Notes: a model not told the origin generated them from the letters alone. A DNA stretch of 64,000 nt from Strigamia acuminata (GCA_949358305.1 OX442315.1:13480427-13544426), one strand, 5' to 3'. Positions 23,098 to 34,426 are shown, counted from the first letter of the stretch. Made by a program: numbers and translations.

Positions 23098-25893
23098 TTA
23101 TGATTCGTCCATGGTCTGAGTTCGCTCAGGCGTCAACGGGCGCATCATATCCGTGGTGTCGTCCCTCGGGTTGGACCGCTCGTTAACCGTACACAGGTCG
23201 CGACCTGCGTTTGGTCCGGAGACCATTCCAGGGTTGACATGAAGCCAAACCTGGATGATTCTTGCCGAGTTCGCTCGGTTGAAGAATCCTAGCGCCGCGA
23301 ACTCGATTGGATCCTCTGGCGCTAATCGTGCTCTCAGGAGTCGATCATGGAGCACCGATGGTGGGCTTAACACCCGGATGTGGTCCTCGAGCCACATAAA
23401 CACCTGCCTCGACAACTTGTGGTTGTTGCTAAGCAGTGTTCGCGTATCCGGCGTCAAATAGAAGTGCGGATACAGGCGCATTAGGGTCTTGAAAGCCGAC
23501 TCTTTTTTCAGCGGCTTGACCTTCGTCTCCGGCTTGGCTGGCGGCGGCGGCGGCGGACGTGAGTCTTCCGTCGTGGCATCGTCAAACTGGCACTGCGGGC
23601 CCAAGAAAACCAACGCAGGTGCGGAGGTTGGCGAGGGTGTGACGCCTCGTCCCGGTGCTCGACCCACACCGGGGAGCTGACGGGTTTCGACTACCCGTTG
23701 AACTCCGGCTGGAGTTTGAGAACTTCCGGCGTTCTCTGGCCAAAATGAACATCCAGCGCCCTCTTGGGCCGACTGGAAAACAGCCAGTGACGCAGCTGCT
23801 GTGGCGCTTGTAACTGGAAGCGGTGGTCTTCCGGTCATTCGCGCCGTGGCCTTCGCAAAGGACCACTCGGTTCGCAACCGAACGGCGGCCTCTTCTTCGG
23901 TCTCACCGTTTGCTACGACTTGCTTTATTAGCTCGGCTAAGATCGTAGGCGGGTCGAGCCTGAGGTGGTACCACAGCTCGACTTTCTTCTCCGACAGGCC
24001 CATCGGCGCGGTCCAAAGGTACGTTATGGCCGCTAACGCCTGTCCTGGCGAAGGAAGAACACCAGGGTACAACACCCTAGTCATCCCCGGAATTAGCTGA
24101 CGCTGAAAATCCATCAGACGGGGATCATCAATGGTATTGATGTCGGAGACTTCTAGCCTTTCAGCTAGTCTCTGCCAGTCCTTCTGCGACTCGGCGATCT
24201 GGGCGCTTTGGTATGCGTCCAGCTTCTGGAGCACTTCCTGCTGTGCTCTAATGGGTTGCTGCTCGTAGCAGGTCCATTGTGGGCCGAATGACTCACTAAA
24301 AAATGGCCGGAGTTGCAGGTTGCTAACTCCAGCCGGCAAGCGGGAAACATATCCTTGTTCGGGCAAGCGGCTAGCATGTCCAGGTACTGGCACGCTACAG
24401 TCGGGAGAAATATCACCGACAACACGTCTCATGGCGTATGGAGTAGCCGAGTTGTCCACTTTGAACGTGGAGGCGGTTCGGCTACTTCGGGCGGACTTAA
24501 TTGTGGAGTCCGATTCAAAACTCAGCGAAGACGACGAGCCAAACGACTCTGGTGTCCGTCCTCGTCGCGACTGCGGGCGTGATGGCTGCGCGTCAGTCGA
24601 ATATGGGCGTGATCGCTTCTGACGTTCCTCTCGATCGCGGCTTGATTCGCGGAACATCGGTCGGACTGGAACCGGCGGAGGGAGTTGCCCCACCCTCAAA
24701 TCCTCGTCTTGCGGCGGAGGATTGATGGCCGCTGGGGCCGGAATTTCATCTTCTTGATAAAAAGGGAGAGCGCAACGCGCTTGCTCCTCTGCCTCGTGTT
24801 CTCGAGCCAGTTGTCGATTTTCGTCGACGCGAAGCTGCACCGCGGCAGCTCTGAGTGCTTTGGACGGGAAAAATCCCGGAAAATCGTTAAAACACCCGGC
24901 GAGCGCCAACTGGTGGAGCTCGGTTTGTGTGACGGGAAGTTGTGGGTTCCCGTCACGAACGGATTTGCGATACCGTTTAACGACTTCGCGTTGTGTCGTC
25001 TTGAGGTTCTTCCTCAATTGGGTTAGAGCACCGTAATTAATTCCGGTACTCTTTAGCGCTCTTCTGCGCTCGTGACGCTCTCGTGGCGTCACTGGCCACT
25101 GGTTGTGCAGCAACTCTGCTGCAAGCGGTCCTGGGGGGCTCTCGTCGAGCGTCCACTCGATTTCGTCGACACCGTCCACGTGAAGGCGCTCGATGAATCT
25201 TCCTTTTGCACCAAATCCTTGCAGCGCTGATCTGCTGAAGTCGTGGCGCAACTTCCACCAGGTATTGTTTGCCGTCTTCAGTCTTCTGATTTTTTCGGGC
25301 AATGCCGCTCGAAAAATCAGCGGGTGCTGAGTCGGCACGTGATCGGGAAGCGCGAATGGCGTTTCTCGATCCCTCTCGATCTGTATTCGAAGAAAAATAA
25401 ATAAATTAGTTTATTTAAAAATAAACAAATAATTTCTTATTTGAAATATTTTTTAAGCTTAGCGCTTGTGGCTGTGAGTCACTAAGGGATGTTGGTTGTC
25501 ATGGCAACTCCCTTCGCACATGCTTGAAGCACGTGACTTTTATAGCCGCCATTTTTATTTTTTAGCGGCTTGTGTTTGAAGTCAGGAAAAGTGAAATTAC
25601 TCAATTTTTCTGACTTAAACACTTGGTAAAAATTTATTCTAATAATTTACCCGTTGTTGAAGCGTCAATTGAACGTCTTCATTTGCCCCTTCCATGGGCA
25701 TTTCTCCGTCCGCCTGGAGTTGGATCGCTTCCTCGTCCATTCTCTTTCGTTTTCCGGTAATTTCGGAAATTCTTTCGTCTTGAAAGAGAAATAATACATA
25801 AATCTTATGTTTTATCAAATTTTTCATACAGAAAAATTACTTACGATCAGGTTGTCGAACTATTCGGGTCGTAACGTAGGCGATGCGATGCAT
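23098..25893 (-). CDS. Alpha ORF3: spliced protein in the env position, function unknown
   Basis: Three exons are inferred: 25845-25893 (ATG at 25893, donor GTAAGT), 25651-25778 (acceptor after TCTTTCAAG, donor GTAAAT) and 23098-25380 (acceptor after GAATACAG). Phases match and the total is 2460 nt (819 residues). An AG acceptor about 15 bases before the ATG could join a leader from the 5' LTR, as envelope mRNAs are made in errantiviruses. The protein has no signal peptide, membrane segment or furin-like site, so it does not look like an envelope. It has an N-terminal basic region, a Ser/Arg- and Pro-rich middle (about residues 270-390), and two more ordered helical-looking regions near residues 430-600 and 690-790. 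I recognise no family. It could be a Gag-like or RNA-binding accessory protein. A second copy is seen from 63417. Confidence 0.7.
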
Positions 25894-26082
25894 ACACTCT
25901 CGAAACTTTTGAAAAAGTGACTAAGTTCGTTGATTGCAAACACGAACTTGGATTAGAGACGCTTTGTGACGTCACTAATTATAACGTATGATTAACGTTG
26001 TCATTCGAGTGGGTACTACGAATGACGTCACGAGATTGCTTTCTCGGATCTTTTGGGTAAACCCAAAAGGTGAAAGACAACA

Positions 26083-29000
26083 CTATGTCTTGGCTCGCGG
26101 AACGCGAGATCTCAAGTTGTACTTTGACTTTCGCGAAGTACAATCCAACTTGTTTAGATTGTCATCAGCATCGTCTCCAATGTCAGATGAGTTATATACT
26201 TCATTGTTTGAAATTTTCTCTTTTTCTAAAAACATTTCCTTTTCTAGATTTTCATCAAGAGAAACATTTTCAAGTCGCTGGTTTATTTCATCGACTTCGT
26301 TATTTTTGAGTTTCGATTTTTTACTCGATTCCGTGTTTTCGACAGGAATTTTGGATAATTTAGCATCATCCAAGGTATTAACAATATTTTTTGTTTTTTG
26401 ACCCACTTCCTCCCCTTCCAGCCAAATTTCTTGGTTGAAAACGGGAAAGTACGGCATTAATTCAGTGCCGTGAACAGCTGGATAAATTTTATTATCACTC
26501 AGCCGTCGAAGTTGAAAGGCGCCTCCTTGTAACCTTTTGATAATTACATAAGGCCCATTCCTTTTCGGTGAAATGCCTGCTGCTATTCCTTTAGCGGCAT
26601 TTGAGAGAATATGAGACTCTCGCCAGACTAAATCATTTTGTCTGAAGTTGTCGAATTTCTTATCTGATTTTTCAGCTTCGACACGGCGTCTCAAATCTAA
26701 GACGTGAGACATCATATGCTGATACGTCTCTGCAATTATTGTTTCTAATTTCTGAACATATAAATGCGGATTTTTTGGATCAATGACTAAAATTCCTTCC
26801 GGAATTCTTGGATCCCAAGGAATTCTTAATTCTCGGAAAAAATTTAAGAAAGCAGGAGAATAATCTCTGCCTCTTGTTACAGTTGTTCTCAAACTGAATG
26901 CAAATTCGCGTAGATACTCATCCCATTGGTCATGAATATCTAAATAAATCGAAACTAAATATTTAATATCTCGATTGGTTCTCTCCACAGGATTGCTTTG
27001 TGGATGATAAATCGATGTCGGTGTTCGCGACATGTCGAATTTTTTGCAAAATTCTTTATAGACCTGTGATCGAAATTGTGGTCCATTATCACTTATGATT
27101 TGTCTCGGAAATCCGAAAGTCATTGATAAGTGATAAATTGTGTTGGCAACTTTTATTGCCGTTGGATTACACATTGGAAATAATTCGGGCCAATGTGTAG
27201 CGACATCTACGATGACGCAAATGTGGGTATTGTTTTTTCTGGTTCTTGGTTTGGGACCAGACAAATCCACACTGAGGCAGTCAAATGGTCCAAATGGTCC
27301 AATTTGAGCGCCTTCAATTTCGGTCTTTGATCTCGGCTTACATGCCTGACATCCTTGACAATGTTGAATAAAACGTGTAATATCACGTTTCATACCTTTC
27401 CAGGTATAAACTCTTCGAGTTCGGTACATTGTCCTCGCAATGCCTGGGTGGCCGGACAGTGGATGTCCGTGCATCAACCAAATGATTTTATAAATCAATT
27501 TTCTTGGCACAACAACTTTAAGTGCCCTACCATCCTCTCCCAATTCATCGGTGGAGGTAGGATGATAATGGAGTAGCATATCTTCTTCAATGAGATAAGT
27601 ACTCGCGTGTCTTTCAAAGTTTCTTCTTTGAAGACGAGTTACTATGTAACTTGGATATTGCTTGTTTAGCAAGTAATTGCGAATATGTTGGCAAAATTCG
27701 TCTGCTTTTTGCGCTGCAATAATGTCATCTCTCGTTGGAGGATCACATTCTAATTGCTTCGCAATTTTAGCTGCAAATGCTTTAATTAAAACATTTGTTG
27801 TTGGCAGCTCGAATTTTTTAGCCATCATAGCTCTTAATTCGACGTCAGGGGTTCCTGACGGATCATGCATGTTAATACAAAAATTAATTAATGCTTGATC
27901 GTCGTCATTAACTATTATTGACTTGGGTAATTCGTTCAATTTTCCCATTTGCCAACTTCGGCAAGGAGATGGACAATATGATAATAAATCATCATTATCG
28001 CCATCGTCTTCTGGTTCGTCAGGTGCGCTGACAGGTGCACGTGACAATGCGTCTGCTATTACATTTAGCGGACCTTTGACGTATTGTATTTCGAACGAAT
28101 ACGCCATCAGCTCCATTTGCCAACGAGCTAATCTGCCCGACGGGTCAGATAACGACATCAACCACCTAAGTGCTTGGTGATCCGTTTGTACAGTGAATGT
28201 AGTGTACTCTAAGTATGGGCGAAATTTGCGTAATCCCCATACTACTGCGAGACATTCTAATTCTGTCACAGTATAATTCTTTTCAGCGGGTTGCAAGCTT
28301 CTGCTTGCATACACGCATGGCATTTCGACTTCTTGGCCATCCACATTTTTCTTTTGTGTAAGGGCTGCACCCAACCCTTGTTTACTGGCGTCAGTATGAA
28401 CAATAAATGGCATGTACAAGTCAGGCATCTTCATTGTTTCAGCATTCGTAAGCAGGTCTTTTATTGCGTCGAATGCTGCTTGATGATGCAGTTCCCAATC
28501 GAACTCCGCATCTTTCTTCAAGAGTGGCCTTAGTGGTTCTGCCACTGTGGCCAAATTCTTGATTAGGCGGTGAAAGAAATTCACCATGCCTAGAAATCTT
28601 TGTAATTCCTTAAGATTGGTAGGAGCAGGAAATTGCGTAATTGCAGCGACTTTTTTAGGGTCTACTGCAAGTCCTTCTACTCCTACTTTGTAGCCTAGAA
28701 AAATTAATTCCTTTCTACAGAGATGCGTCTTGCCAGGGTGCGCATGTAAATTAGCTTCTGCCAATTTTTTAAACACTATATCTAAATGTTTAATGTGTTC
28801 TTCGAACGATTTGGATACAACAATTATGTCATCCAAATATGCCCATGCAAATTTTCTGTAAACGTCACCCAAAACCTTTTCCATCAATTCTTGGAAAGTA
28901 GTTGGTGCGTTTACTAATCCGAAAGGCATGACTAAAAACATTAGTCTTCCCATTGGGCTCCAGAAGGCAGTTTTTTCTCTGTCTTCAGGTCGCAATTCTA

Positions 29001-30309
29001 TCTGCCAATATCCCTTGGTCAGATCTATAGTACTGACCCATTCGAATTCTCCGATTTCTCGCAGAATTTCCTCAATTGTTGGCATTTGAGGTGGGTTGTA
29101 CTTAGTATGTGTATTGATGGGGCGAAAATCAATGCACAAGCGTGGGTCGTTTCCTGGTCGCATGACTAGGACTGGCCGCATTCCGTAATCGCCTTCAGTT
29201 TTGACGACTACGCCTTTGTCAATCATGTCTTGACAAAGTTGTCTGATTATTTCCCTTTTTTGAGGGTTTATGCTCTTAAAGGGGACACGGATGGGTTTCT
29301 CCGTGTCAAGCTCAATTTTGTGCTTAACCAGGTGTGTTTTACCTGGATCTTTAGAAATAATCCTTTTATGTTTGGATAACATCTTTTCTAATAATTTGGA
29401 TTGCTCCAAATTTAAGTTAGCTTCTTCGACTAACTTTTGGATGAAATTCTCTTCATCAATTTTGCCTTGAGTTACACTTGCAGCGTAAGCTTTTGCAAAG
29501 GTCATAAATGAGGAATCGGGTTCCTCTATTTTCTCCAAATAACGATCCAGCAACGCTTGTGGAATGTAGGGTAAATCTGCATCCATAGGTTGCGTGAAAT
29601 TCCAAGACATCGTCTGTGGATTAGGTTGGATTTTTAATTTATTCATAAAATCGCAACCCAATAGTACCATTGGATACTTATTTGGTATTACGATGAACGG
29701 ATGACGTAACGTGCCATGTGTCCATCGAAATGAAAGATGGATGGTTCCATCTGGAGTGACTTCTTCACTTGCCGTCGTAACTCTGACACCAGGTCCGATA
29801 GGTCGTAGATATTTTTCTAGACCTAATTGATTAATAACTGAAGTGGCTAGGAAGCTTTTATTTGCTCCTGAGTCCAACATTCCGGTTATTACACCTTTTA
29901 ACGTTTCTAACTTTAACGTCGGAAGGTCTTGGCTGTTTGGTATTCCAGCCACTTTGCACTCAAACTTGCGCAATTTATGAGGAATTGTAATTGGAGGCTC
30001 CAAAGGCAATTCATCTAATAACTCATTGGTATCAAGAGTTGTAGTTGCAAATAACTTAATGCATTCCTCAATTCCAGGTGTCTCTGGAACTGAGCTTGGT
30101 CTATCGTCTTTAACTTCGACTTTATCTTGAATATTGGAAGTGTCTTCTTCAGTCGGGGTTTCGCCGACAATCTCCTTTTTTACATCAAGAGATCCTTTTT
30201 CTTTTAGTTCTGTTTGACGAATTAATTCATCAATAACTTCTCCAACATCTTCCATTATCTTCAGATTTTCATTCTCTGATTCCGATTTCGGAGGTGACGC
30301 AGCGTCCAC
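26083..30309 (-). CDS. pol: Alpha Pol: protease, RT, RNase H, integrase
   Basis: About 1408 residues are counted from the first in-frame start-like GTG at 30309. Translation more likely enters by -1 frameshift at 30336-30342, because the pol frame is open back into the end of gag. Visible parts are an N-terminal acidic linker, retropepsin (LDSGANKSF near residue 146, LLGCDFM near 215), RT with YLDD near 491, RNase H (HTDASKQGLG; TDHQALRWL), an HHCC integrase zinc finger (HGHPLSGHPG; CQGCQAC), and the integrase core with SVDLSGPK, SDNGPQF near 1075 and the downstream Glu in NPVERTNRD. The C-terminal tail is acidic and Lys-rich. All catalytic residues appear present. Confidence 0.93.
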   Translation of the reverse strand: MDAASPPKSESENENLKIMEDVGEVIDELIRQTELKEKGSLDVKKEIVGETPTEEDTSNIQDKVEVKDDRPSSVPETPGIEECIKLFATTTLDTNELLDELPLEPPITIPHKLRKFECKVAGIPNSQDLPTLKLETLKGVITGMLDSGANKSFLATSVINQLGLEKYLRPIGPGVRVTTASEEVTPDGTIHLSFRWTHGTLRHPFIVIPNKYPMVLLGCDFMNKLKIQPNPQTMSWNFTQPMDADLPYIPQALLDRYLEKIEEPDSSFMTFAKAYAASVTQGKIDEENFIQKLVEEANLNLEQSKLLEKMLSKHKRIISKDPGKTHLVKHKIELDTEKPIRVPFKSINPQKREIIRQLCQDMIDKGVVVKTEGDYGMRPVLVMRPGNDPRLCIDFRPINTHTKYNPPQMPTIEEILREIGEFEWVSTIDLTKGYWQIELRPEDREKTAFWSPMGRLMFLVMPFGLVNAPTTFQELMEKVLGDVYRKFAWAYLDDIIVVSKSFEEHIKHLDIVFKKLAEANLHAHPGKTHLCRKELIFLGYKVGVEGLAVDPKKVAAITQFPAPTNLKELQRFLGMVNFFHRLIKNLATVAEPLRPLLKKDAEFDWELHHQAAFDAIKDLLTNAETMKMPDLYMPFIVHTDASKQGLGAALTQKKNVDGQEVEMPCVYASRSLQPAEKNYTVTELECLAVVWGLRKFRPYLEYTTFTVQTDHQALRWLMSLSDPSGRLARWQMELMAYSFEIQYVKGPLNVIADALSRAPVSAPDEPEDDGDNDDLLSYCPSPCRSWQMGKLNELPKSIIVNDDDQALINFCINMHDPSGTPDVELRAMMAKKFELPTTNVLIKAFAAKIAKQLECDPPTRDDIIAAQKADEFCQHIRNYLLNKQYPSYIVTRLQRRNFERHASTYLIEEDMLLHYHPTSTDELGEDGRALKVVVPRKLIYKIIWLMHGHPLSGHPGIARTMYRTRRVYTWKGMKRDITRFIQHCQGCQACKPRSKTEIEGAQIGPFGPFDCLSVDLSGPKPRTRKNNTHICVIVDVATHWPELFPMCNPTAIKVANTIYHLSMTFGFPRQIISDNGPQFRSQVYKEFCKKFDMSRTPTSIYHPQSNPVERTNRDIKYLVSIYLDIHDQWDEYLREFAFSLRTTVTRGRDYSPAFLNFFRELRIPWDPRIPEGILVIDPKNPHLYVQKLETIIAETYQHMMSHVLDLRRRVEAEKSDKKFDNFRQNDLVWRESHILSNAAKGIAAGISPKRNGPYVIIKRLQGGAFQLRRLSDNKIYPAVHGTELMPYFPVFNQEIWLEGEEVGQKTKNIVNTLDDAKLSKIPVENTESSKKSKLKNNEVDEINQRLENVSLDENLEKEMFLEKEKISNNEVYNSSDIGDDADDNLNKLDCTSRKSKYNLRSRVPRAKT

Positions 30310-30329
30310 TAGACCTGATGGATCTGCGT

Positions 30330-33300
30330 CTACAAGTTTTTTCGAAACATGTCAGTTATGATCTTGACTGCTTTTTCAAACTCAGCTGTTGACACTGGTT
30401 TGTCCTTTTTAGAGGAAGGGCAGTCTTTTTGCCAATGCCCTAATTTTTTGCATAAATTGCATGGATCAGTGGCAGGCGATTTCTTTTTCGTTGCTGCTGG
30501 CGAGGCAGAACGAGAACGAGCGTCAGACCGGCGCTCTGGCGACACCGCAGGTGACTTTGAATTCCTTTCGGTATTCACCTTTGATGCGTCAAATGAAACA
30601 TTTTTTGGTTTCATCCTTGGCTTCCATTTGCCCGCAACGGGGTTATTTTTTGCTAACAACGCCGCTGCTTTGGCCAATAAAGCCATCGTCTCGTCTCCTG
30701 TTTCCTCCTCCTCTTCAGCTTCTTCAGCTTCAGACGACGGAGTTTCAGCTCCAGTTATATTTGCGTGTAACTTAGGGACTGAATGAGGATTTTTGACGTC
30801 CTTTTTGGAAGATTCTTTTTTCGAACTCTTCTCATCCACTTCGTCTAGAAAGTCTTCGTAACTAGGTGGCTGCAACAATTTCAAACCATTAAAGGTTTCA
30901 TTGTTTTGCTCAGCGAGTCTTTTCTCTCGCTTTAAGTACGCTGACCTTTCGGCTTCTGTAAGATAAGCTTTGTACTTTTCGTCAATGCGCAATTGATTGA
31001 CTTCCATGAATTCGTTTAACTCGGAGAATTTCCCCGGGTCGGGAGCGTCCGACATCATCAGAATATTTTTACTATATTCTGTGAGGCCAGCTCTAAACTG
31101 ATCATCTGCTGTTGCATCAGTAACAGCATGTGGCATTCTGCCAAGCAGATTCTCTGCTCTTAGCATGTACGAATGTAAGCTTTCGCCTTTTCGTTGCTTA
31201 AGACATCTCCAAAGCGTCTTGATGTCTTCGCTCGATTCACCAAATTTAAACATAAATTGTTTAACGAAGTCATCCCACTTCGTGAAGTCTTTCCTGCGAA
31301 ACCACTCCTTGACACCGCCAACTAGTATTCTTGGTACTAGATGGGCCAATGCACCTTCACAGCTAAAACTGTGAACTTTGCCTAGTTCAAATATTTCCAG
31401 CAAGAGGTTTGACCCTGCTTGCCAATTTCCATTATAGGCGTGTGGGATAACTCGATCCCATCTAATGAACTTTTCATCTGTTGTTTGATGAGTCCATTTA
31501 TCAGAAGTAAATTCACTTATTTTTTGCAAAATAATTTTATCCCTTCTGCTTTTTCGCTGTTGTTGAGCATTTTGCCTCAACAACTGGTCAATCTCATCTT
31601 TCGTGTAGAAATCGGGTCTTTGAGTTCTACTACGTGTTCTGTGACGAGATCGCCCTCTCACACTGGGACGTGAGGAATCTGTATCTGACGCAGATTCATG
31701 ATTCGGATTTGGCGGCGGATCAGGGTCCGGAGGATCGTCGCCATCTGGCGGACGACGGTCTCCATTTGGTGGTCCCCTTCCATTTCGATTGCCATTCGAA
31801 TTGTGGTCACGTGAGTGGCCACCTCCATGTCCATCTGAACTATCTCCACCTGGTGGGTCACCACCTGGCGGATTTCCACGGTATCTCGGCCCATCACGGA
31901 TGTCGTTATGACAATCTCGTTTTGGTGAGCCTTCTCGCGGATTATCGTGTGACCGTCCACGATCGTGTGGTTTCTCACGTTCTTTATTCTTTTTCTCTAG
32001 CATTCCGATTAATCGGTCGCTATTGCTAAAGAATCGATCCGAATCTTGCGTAACTTTTGGGGAATGATATTCGGTCGGGTCTGGTTGTCGCTTTCGCTTT
32101 TTGCGACTGTGATGACTGTTACGGCTTCCACGACTACTGCGTGAGTCATCACTGTCAGTCCAACTTGATTGTCGACTGACTTTTGGTTTAGCTGATGTTA
32201 AATCAATCAACTCAGGTGATTTGGAAGCACCTTTTTGCAAAACTGGGGCTGGCTTTGCAAAATTATCTTCGCCACAAACGTCTTGTACTTTTTGTACTAC
32301 TACTGCAAAGTTCTCTTGTACCGTCAATAGATCTGCGCGAAGAATTTCGTTTTCACGAGCTTGCGCAGCTAAGTCGGCACGTAATAACTGCTCTGCAGTA
32401 CTTTGACTTTTGGCGGCTAGACCAGCATCAATTACTGACTGCTGTCGAGCGAGAAATACTTCATTTTCTCGTTGTGCTAATCTCTTAGCTCTTGCTGCTT
32501 GTTCTGCAGCATAATTCTCGTAATTTCGAGAAGTGGAGGGAATTTCTTCCCTCGCTCGAACTGGGGCGGTTAGTTCGGCAGTCATTAAATTTGTGTTGGC
32601 TTCTCGCAAATTTGCGTTGGCCAATCTCAAATTTTCATTAGCAATTTCTAAATCTTTTTGTGCTTGATTTAGTTGCTCGAGCCTTTGTTGTTGCTCTTCG
32701 TCAGTAATTAGCCAGGAAGCTTTTTCCTGCTCTAATTGTAACAACTTAACATGGTCATTCGCACGTTGTTGTTTTAGTTCGGCATTTTGCTGATGCATTT
32801 CTGCACGCATTCGCTCGAACTCTGCTTGCAAGCTTGTTCTGACGATTTCAACGTCCTTTTGGCTTTGTTTGCGAACCATAGCTTTGTGGATTTGTTCCAC
32901 AGTCATTTCGCTAGTGACTTTTACTCCCTCGAGCCTAGCTTGCTCACGGAGTGCGTCCATCATGGTAACACGCACGGGAGAATGAGAAACTTCCATATTG
33001 GAGTTCTCAGAATCTTGCTGTGCTGCACCTTGAACCGGTGATGAATTCAGCGAGTGCTCTGCACTTGATGATTGAATTCGTAAATTCAAATCATCGTTTT
33101 GCGACTTGGAACGGCCACTTCCAGTTGGATTGTTTAAGTCCAACTGGCCGCTTGGCGGGGATGGCTTTTGTCGCTCCAACGCTTGCGTGAATTCATTCAC
33201 GATTAACTGTGCCGAGTTACAGTTAGCTGTTTGATCCATAGTTTCAAACAGTTCTTGTGACTCAGTCACTTCTTGATCCACGGCTGGTAGATCGATCGCC

Positions 33301-33353
33301 ACTCGTCTCTTCGCTGGTCTGCCTCTCGGTCTCTTTTCGCCTGGAGTCGCCAT
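30330..33353 (-). CDS. gag: Alpha Gag (1007 residues)
   Basis: The ATG at 33353 lies about 95 bases after the primer site. The protein begins with a basic, AT-hook-like stretch (KRPRGRPAKRR). It continues with a long Gln/Glu-rich predicted coiled coil (about residues 160-350), then a Ser/Arg-, Gly- and Pro-rich linker. A capsid-like retrotransposon Gag domain lies at about 640-800. One CCHC zinc knuckle (CNLCKKLGHWQKDC) lies near residue 965. It is long for a gypsy Gag, mainly because of the coiled-coil and SR-like parts. It ends TAG at 30330-30332, six bases after the frameshift heptamer. Confidence 0.9.
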   Translation of the reverse strand: MATPGEKRPRGRPAKRRVAIDLPAVDQEVTESQELFETMDQTANCNSAQLIVNEFTQALERQKPSPPSGQLDLNNPTGSGRSKSQNDDLNLRIQSSSAEHSLNSSPVQGAAQQDSENSNMEVSHSPVRVTMMDALREQARLEGVKVTSEMTVEQIHKAMVRKQSQKDVEIVRTSLQAEFERMRAEMHQQNAELKQQRANDHVKLLQLEQEKASWLITDEEQQQRLEQLNQAQKDLEIANENLRLANANLREANTNLMTAELTAPVRAREEIPSTSRNYENYAAEQAARAKRLAQRENEVFLARQQSVIDAGLAAKSQSTAEQLLRADLAAQARENEILRADLLTVQENFAVVVQKVQDVCGEDNFAKPAPVLQKGASKSPELIDLTSAKPKVSRQSSWTDSDDSRSSRGSRNSHHSRKKRKRQPDPTEYHSPKVTQDSDRFFSNSDRLIGMLEKKNKEREKPHDRGRSHDNPREGSPKRDCHNDIRDGPRYRGNPPGGDPPGGDSSDGHGGGHSRDHNSNGNRNGRGPPNGDRRPPDGDDPPDPDPPPNPNHESASDTDSSRPSVRGRSRHRTRSRTQRPDFYTKDEIDQLLRQNAQQQRKSRRDKIILQKISEFTSDKWTHQTTDEKFIRWDRVIPHAYNGNWQAGSNLLLEIFELGKVHSFSCEGALAHLVPRILVGGVKEWFRRKDFTKWDDFVKQFMFKFGESSEDIKTLWRCLKQRKGESLHSYMLRAENLLGRMPHAVTDATADDQFRAGLTEYSKNILMMSDAPDPGKFSELNEFMEVNQLRIDEKYKAYLTEAERSAYLKREKRLAEQNNETFNGLKLLQPPSYEDFLDEVDEKSSKKESSKKDVKNPHSVPKLHANITGAETPSSEAEEAEEEEETGDETMALLAKAAALLAKNNPVAGKWKPRMKPKNVSFDASKVNTERNSKSPAVSPERRSDARSRSASPAATKKKSPATDPCNLCKKLGHWQKDCPSSKKDKPVSTAEFEKAVKIITDMFRKNL
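30336..30342 (-). promoter_or_regulatory. -1 ribosomal frameshift heptamer A AAA AAC
   Basis: On the minus strand, gag codons CGA AAA AAC sit just before the TAG. The heptamer A AAA AAC is in the correct register, and slipping back one base joins the open pol frame exactly. A downstream stimulatory structure was not computed. Confidence 0.8.
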
Positions 33354-33447
33354 TTTTCAAATGAAGACAAAGAAAGGATAGAGAAGAAAGATAAGCAAGA
33401 TAAAAATGGCGGGTAAATTTTAAACTATCAAAATTTATACAATGACT

Positions 33448-33465
33448 ATCCCGGACGGGCCCCCA
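33448..33465 (-). promoter_or_regulatory. Primer-binding site, tRNA-Pro type
   Basis: The minus strand reads TGGGGGCCCGTCCGGGAT, two bases (CG) after the LTR. It resembles the well-known tRNA-Pro primer sites of gammaretroviruses. Beta has the same spacing and a similar site. Confidence 0.85.
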
Positions 33466-33467
33466 CG

Positions 33468-34426
33468 TGCTGCGATCCGGGTTTTTATCCACTTAATTTC
33501 TAATAAATTAAGCAGAAACCGCAGGTGAATGCTTTACAAGACTTATATCGCGGCCGAAACTTGTCTAGGGTTAAGTTTACGGAAATAGGAATAAAAAGAC
33601 AGTTTATTATGGTAATAAAAATCACACAAATGTTTTATTCGATAAATTACAATATATACTAATTATGATTGTGAATATCACAGAATAAAATGAGCGGGAA
33701 ACAATGAAACAAAGGAAGGGCTTGCAACGACTGTTGCAAGCTACAAAGCGTCAGAAATGGCGCTTAAACAACTTGAAGTTGTTAGGCGAAGGCAAATTGT
33801 CTTCGTTCTACGAACTCACGAACGATGGTCGAAGACGATGGTTCTCGTGGGCTCCTTCTACGGCTCGTGCGACGGCTCGGCGGCGGTGGTTGACGGCTGT
33901 AGGCGTCCGGCTTTCGTACGATGGCGGTGGCTGTCGTTCGCGCAACAGCGACGGCGATGGTTCACGATCGTCGGGAATCTTCTCTTCTCGATTGCTGGAA
34001 TTAGCGACGGCTAATTCAAGCAGGATTGCTGGCTTTGTGCGTTTGATACACAAAGATAGCAGGTGAAACTGAGTTACAACGGTCCTCTATCAATACTTTT
34101 CTTTCAGGAGCAAAAGCAGTGATGTTGAGGTTGTTGTTGTATTTTTCAGAGTCTCGATTTGAGCCAAGACGCGAGCCCAGCACGCTTCAATATTGCGCAG
34201 AAAACCTGCGCACTTAGCTCAAATGGGTGCAACTAGTGGTTATTACACCATATTGCACCATAACGGCTAATAACCGTTTTCACCCCGGACAACCTGGGGT
34301 GATATGTGCCTAGAGAGGATTTCTCCCCTCGGTCACATGATCTGACTTGGCGTGTGCCACAGTCAAATTAATTAGAAGATAATTAATTTAATCTTCTAAG
34401 TTGGTGAATATTTTGAGATCACCACA
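33468..34426 (-). repeat. 5' LTR of alpha
   Basis: Same 959-bp sequence as 22087-23045. It would carry the promoter for minus-strand transcription of the element. Confidence 0.95.

Larger units (their letters stand above)
22087..34426 (-). mobile_element. Complete Ty3/gypsy element 'alpha' with spliced third ORF
   Basis: Two 959-bp LTRs (22087-23045 and 33468-34426) look identical and flank a 10.4 kb interior. AATT is duplicated at 22083-22086 and 34427-34430. In copy E the corresponding site (around 50700) is empty. On the minus strand the order is 5' LTR, tRNA-Pro-type primer site, gag, pol (protease, RT, RNase H, integrase), ORF3, polypurine tract, 3' LTR. All major ORFs are open, so it may be competent. 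A second, nearly identical copy begins at 62406. It is inserted in intron 3 of TMEM68-like copy D. Confidence 0.95.

Noticed and set aside
23098-25893. ORF3 as a retroviral envelope
   Set aside because: Position and splicing fit, but no signal peptide, fusion peptide, membrane anchor or cleavage site is visible.
28501-28533. Plus-strand ORFs within 26083-33353
   Set aside because: They are antisense to intact gag and pol, whose catalytic motifs fix the coding strand.
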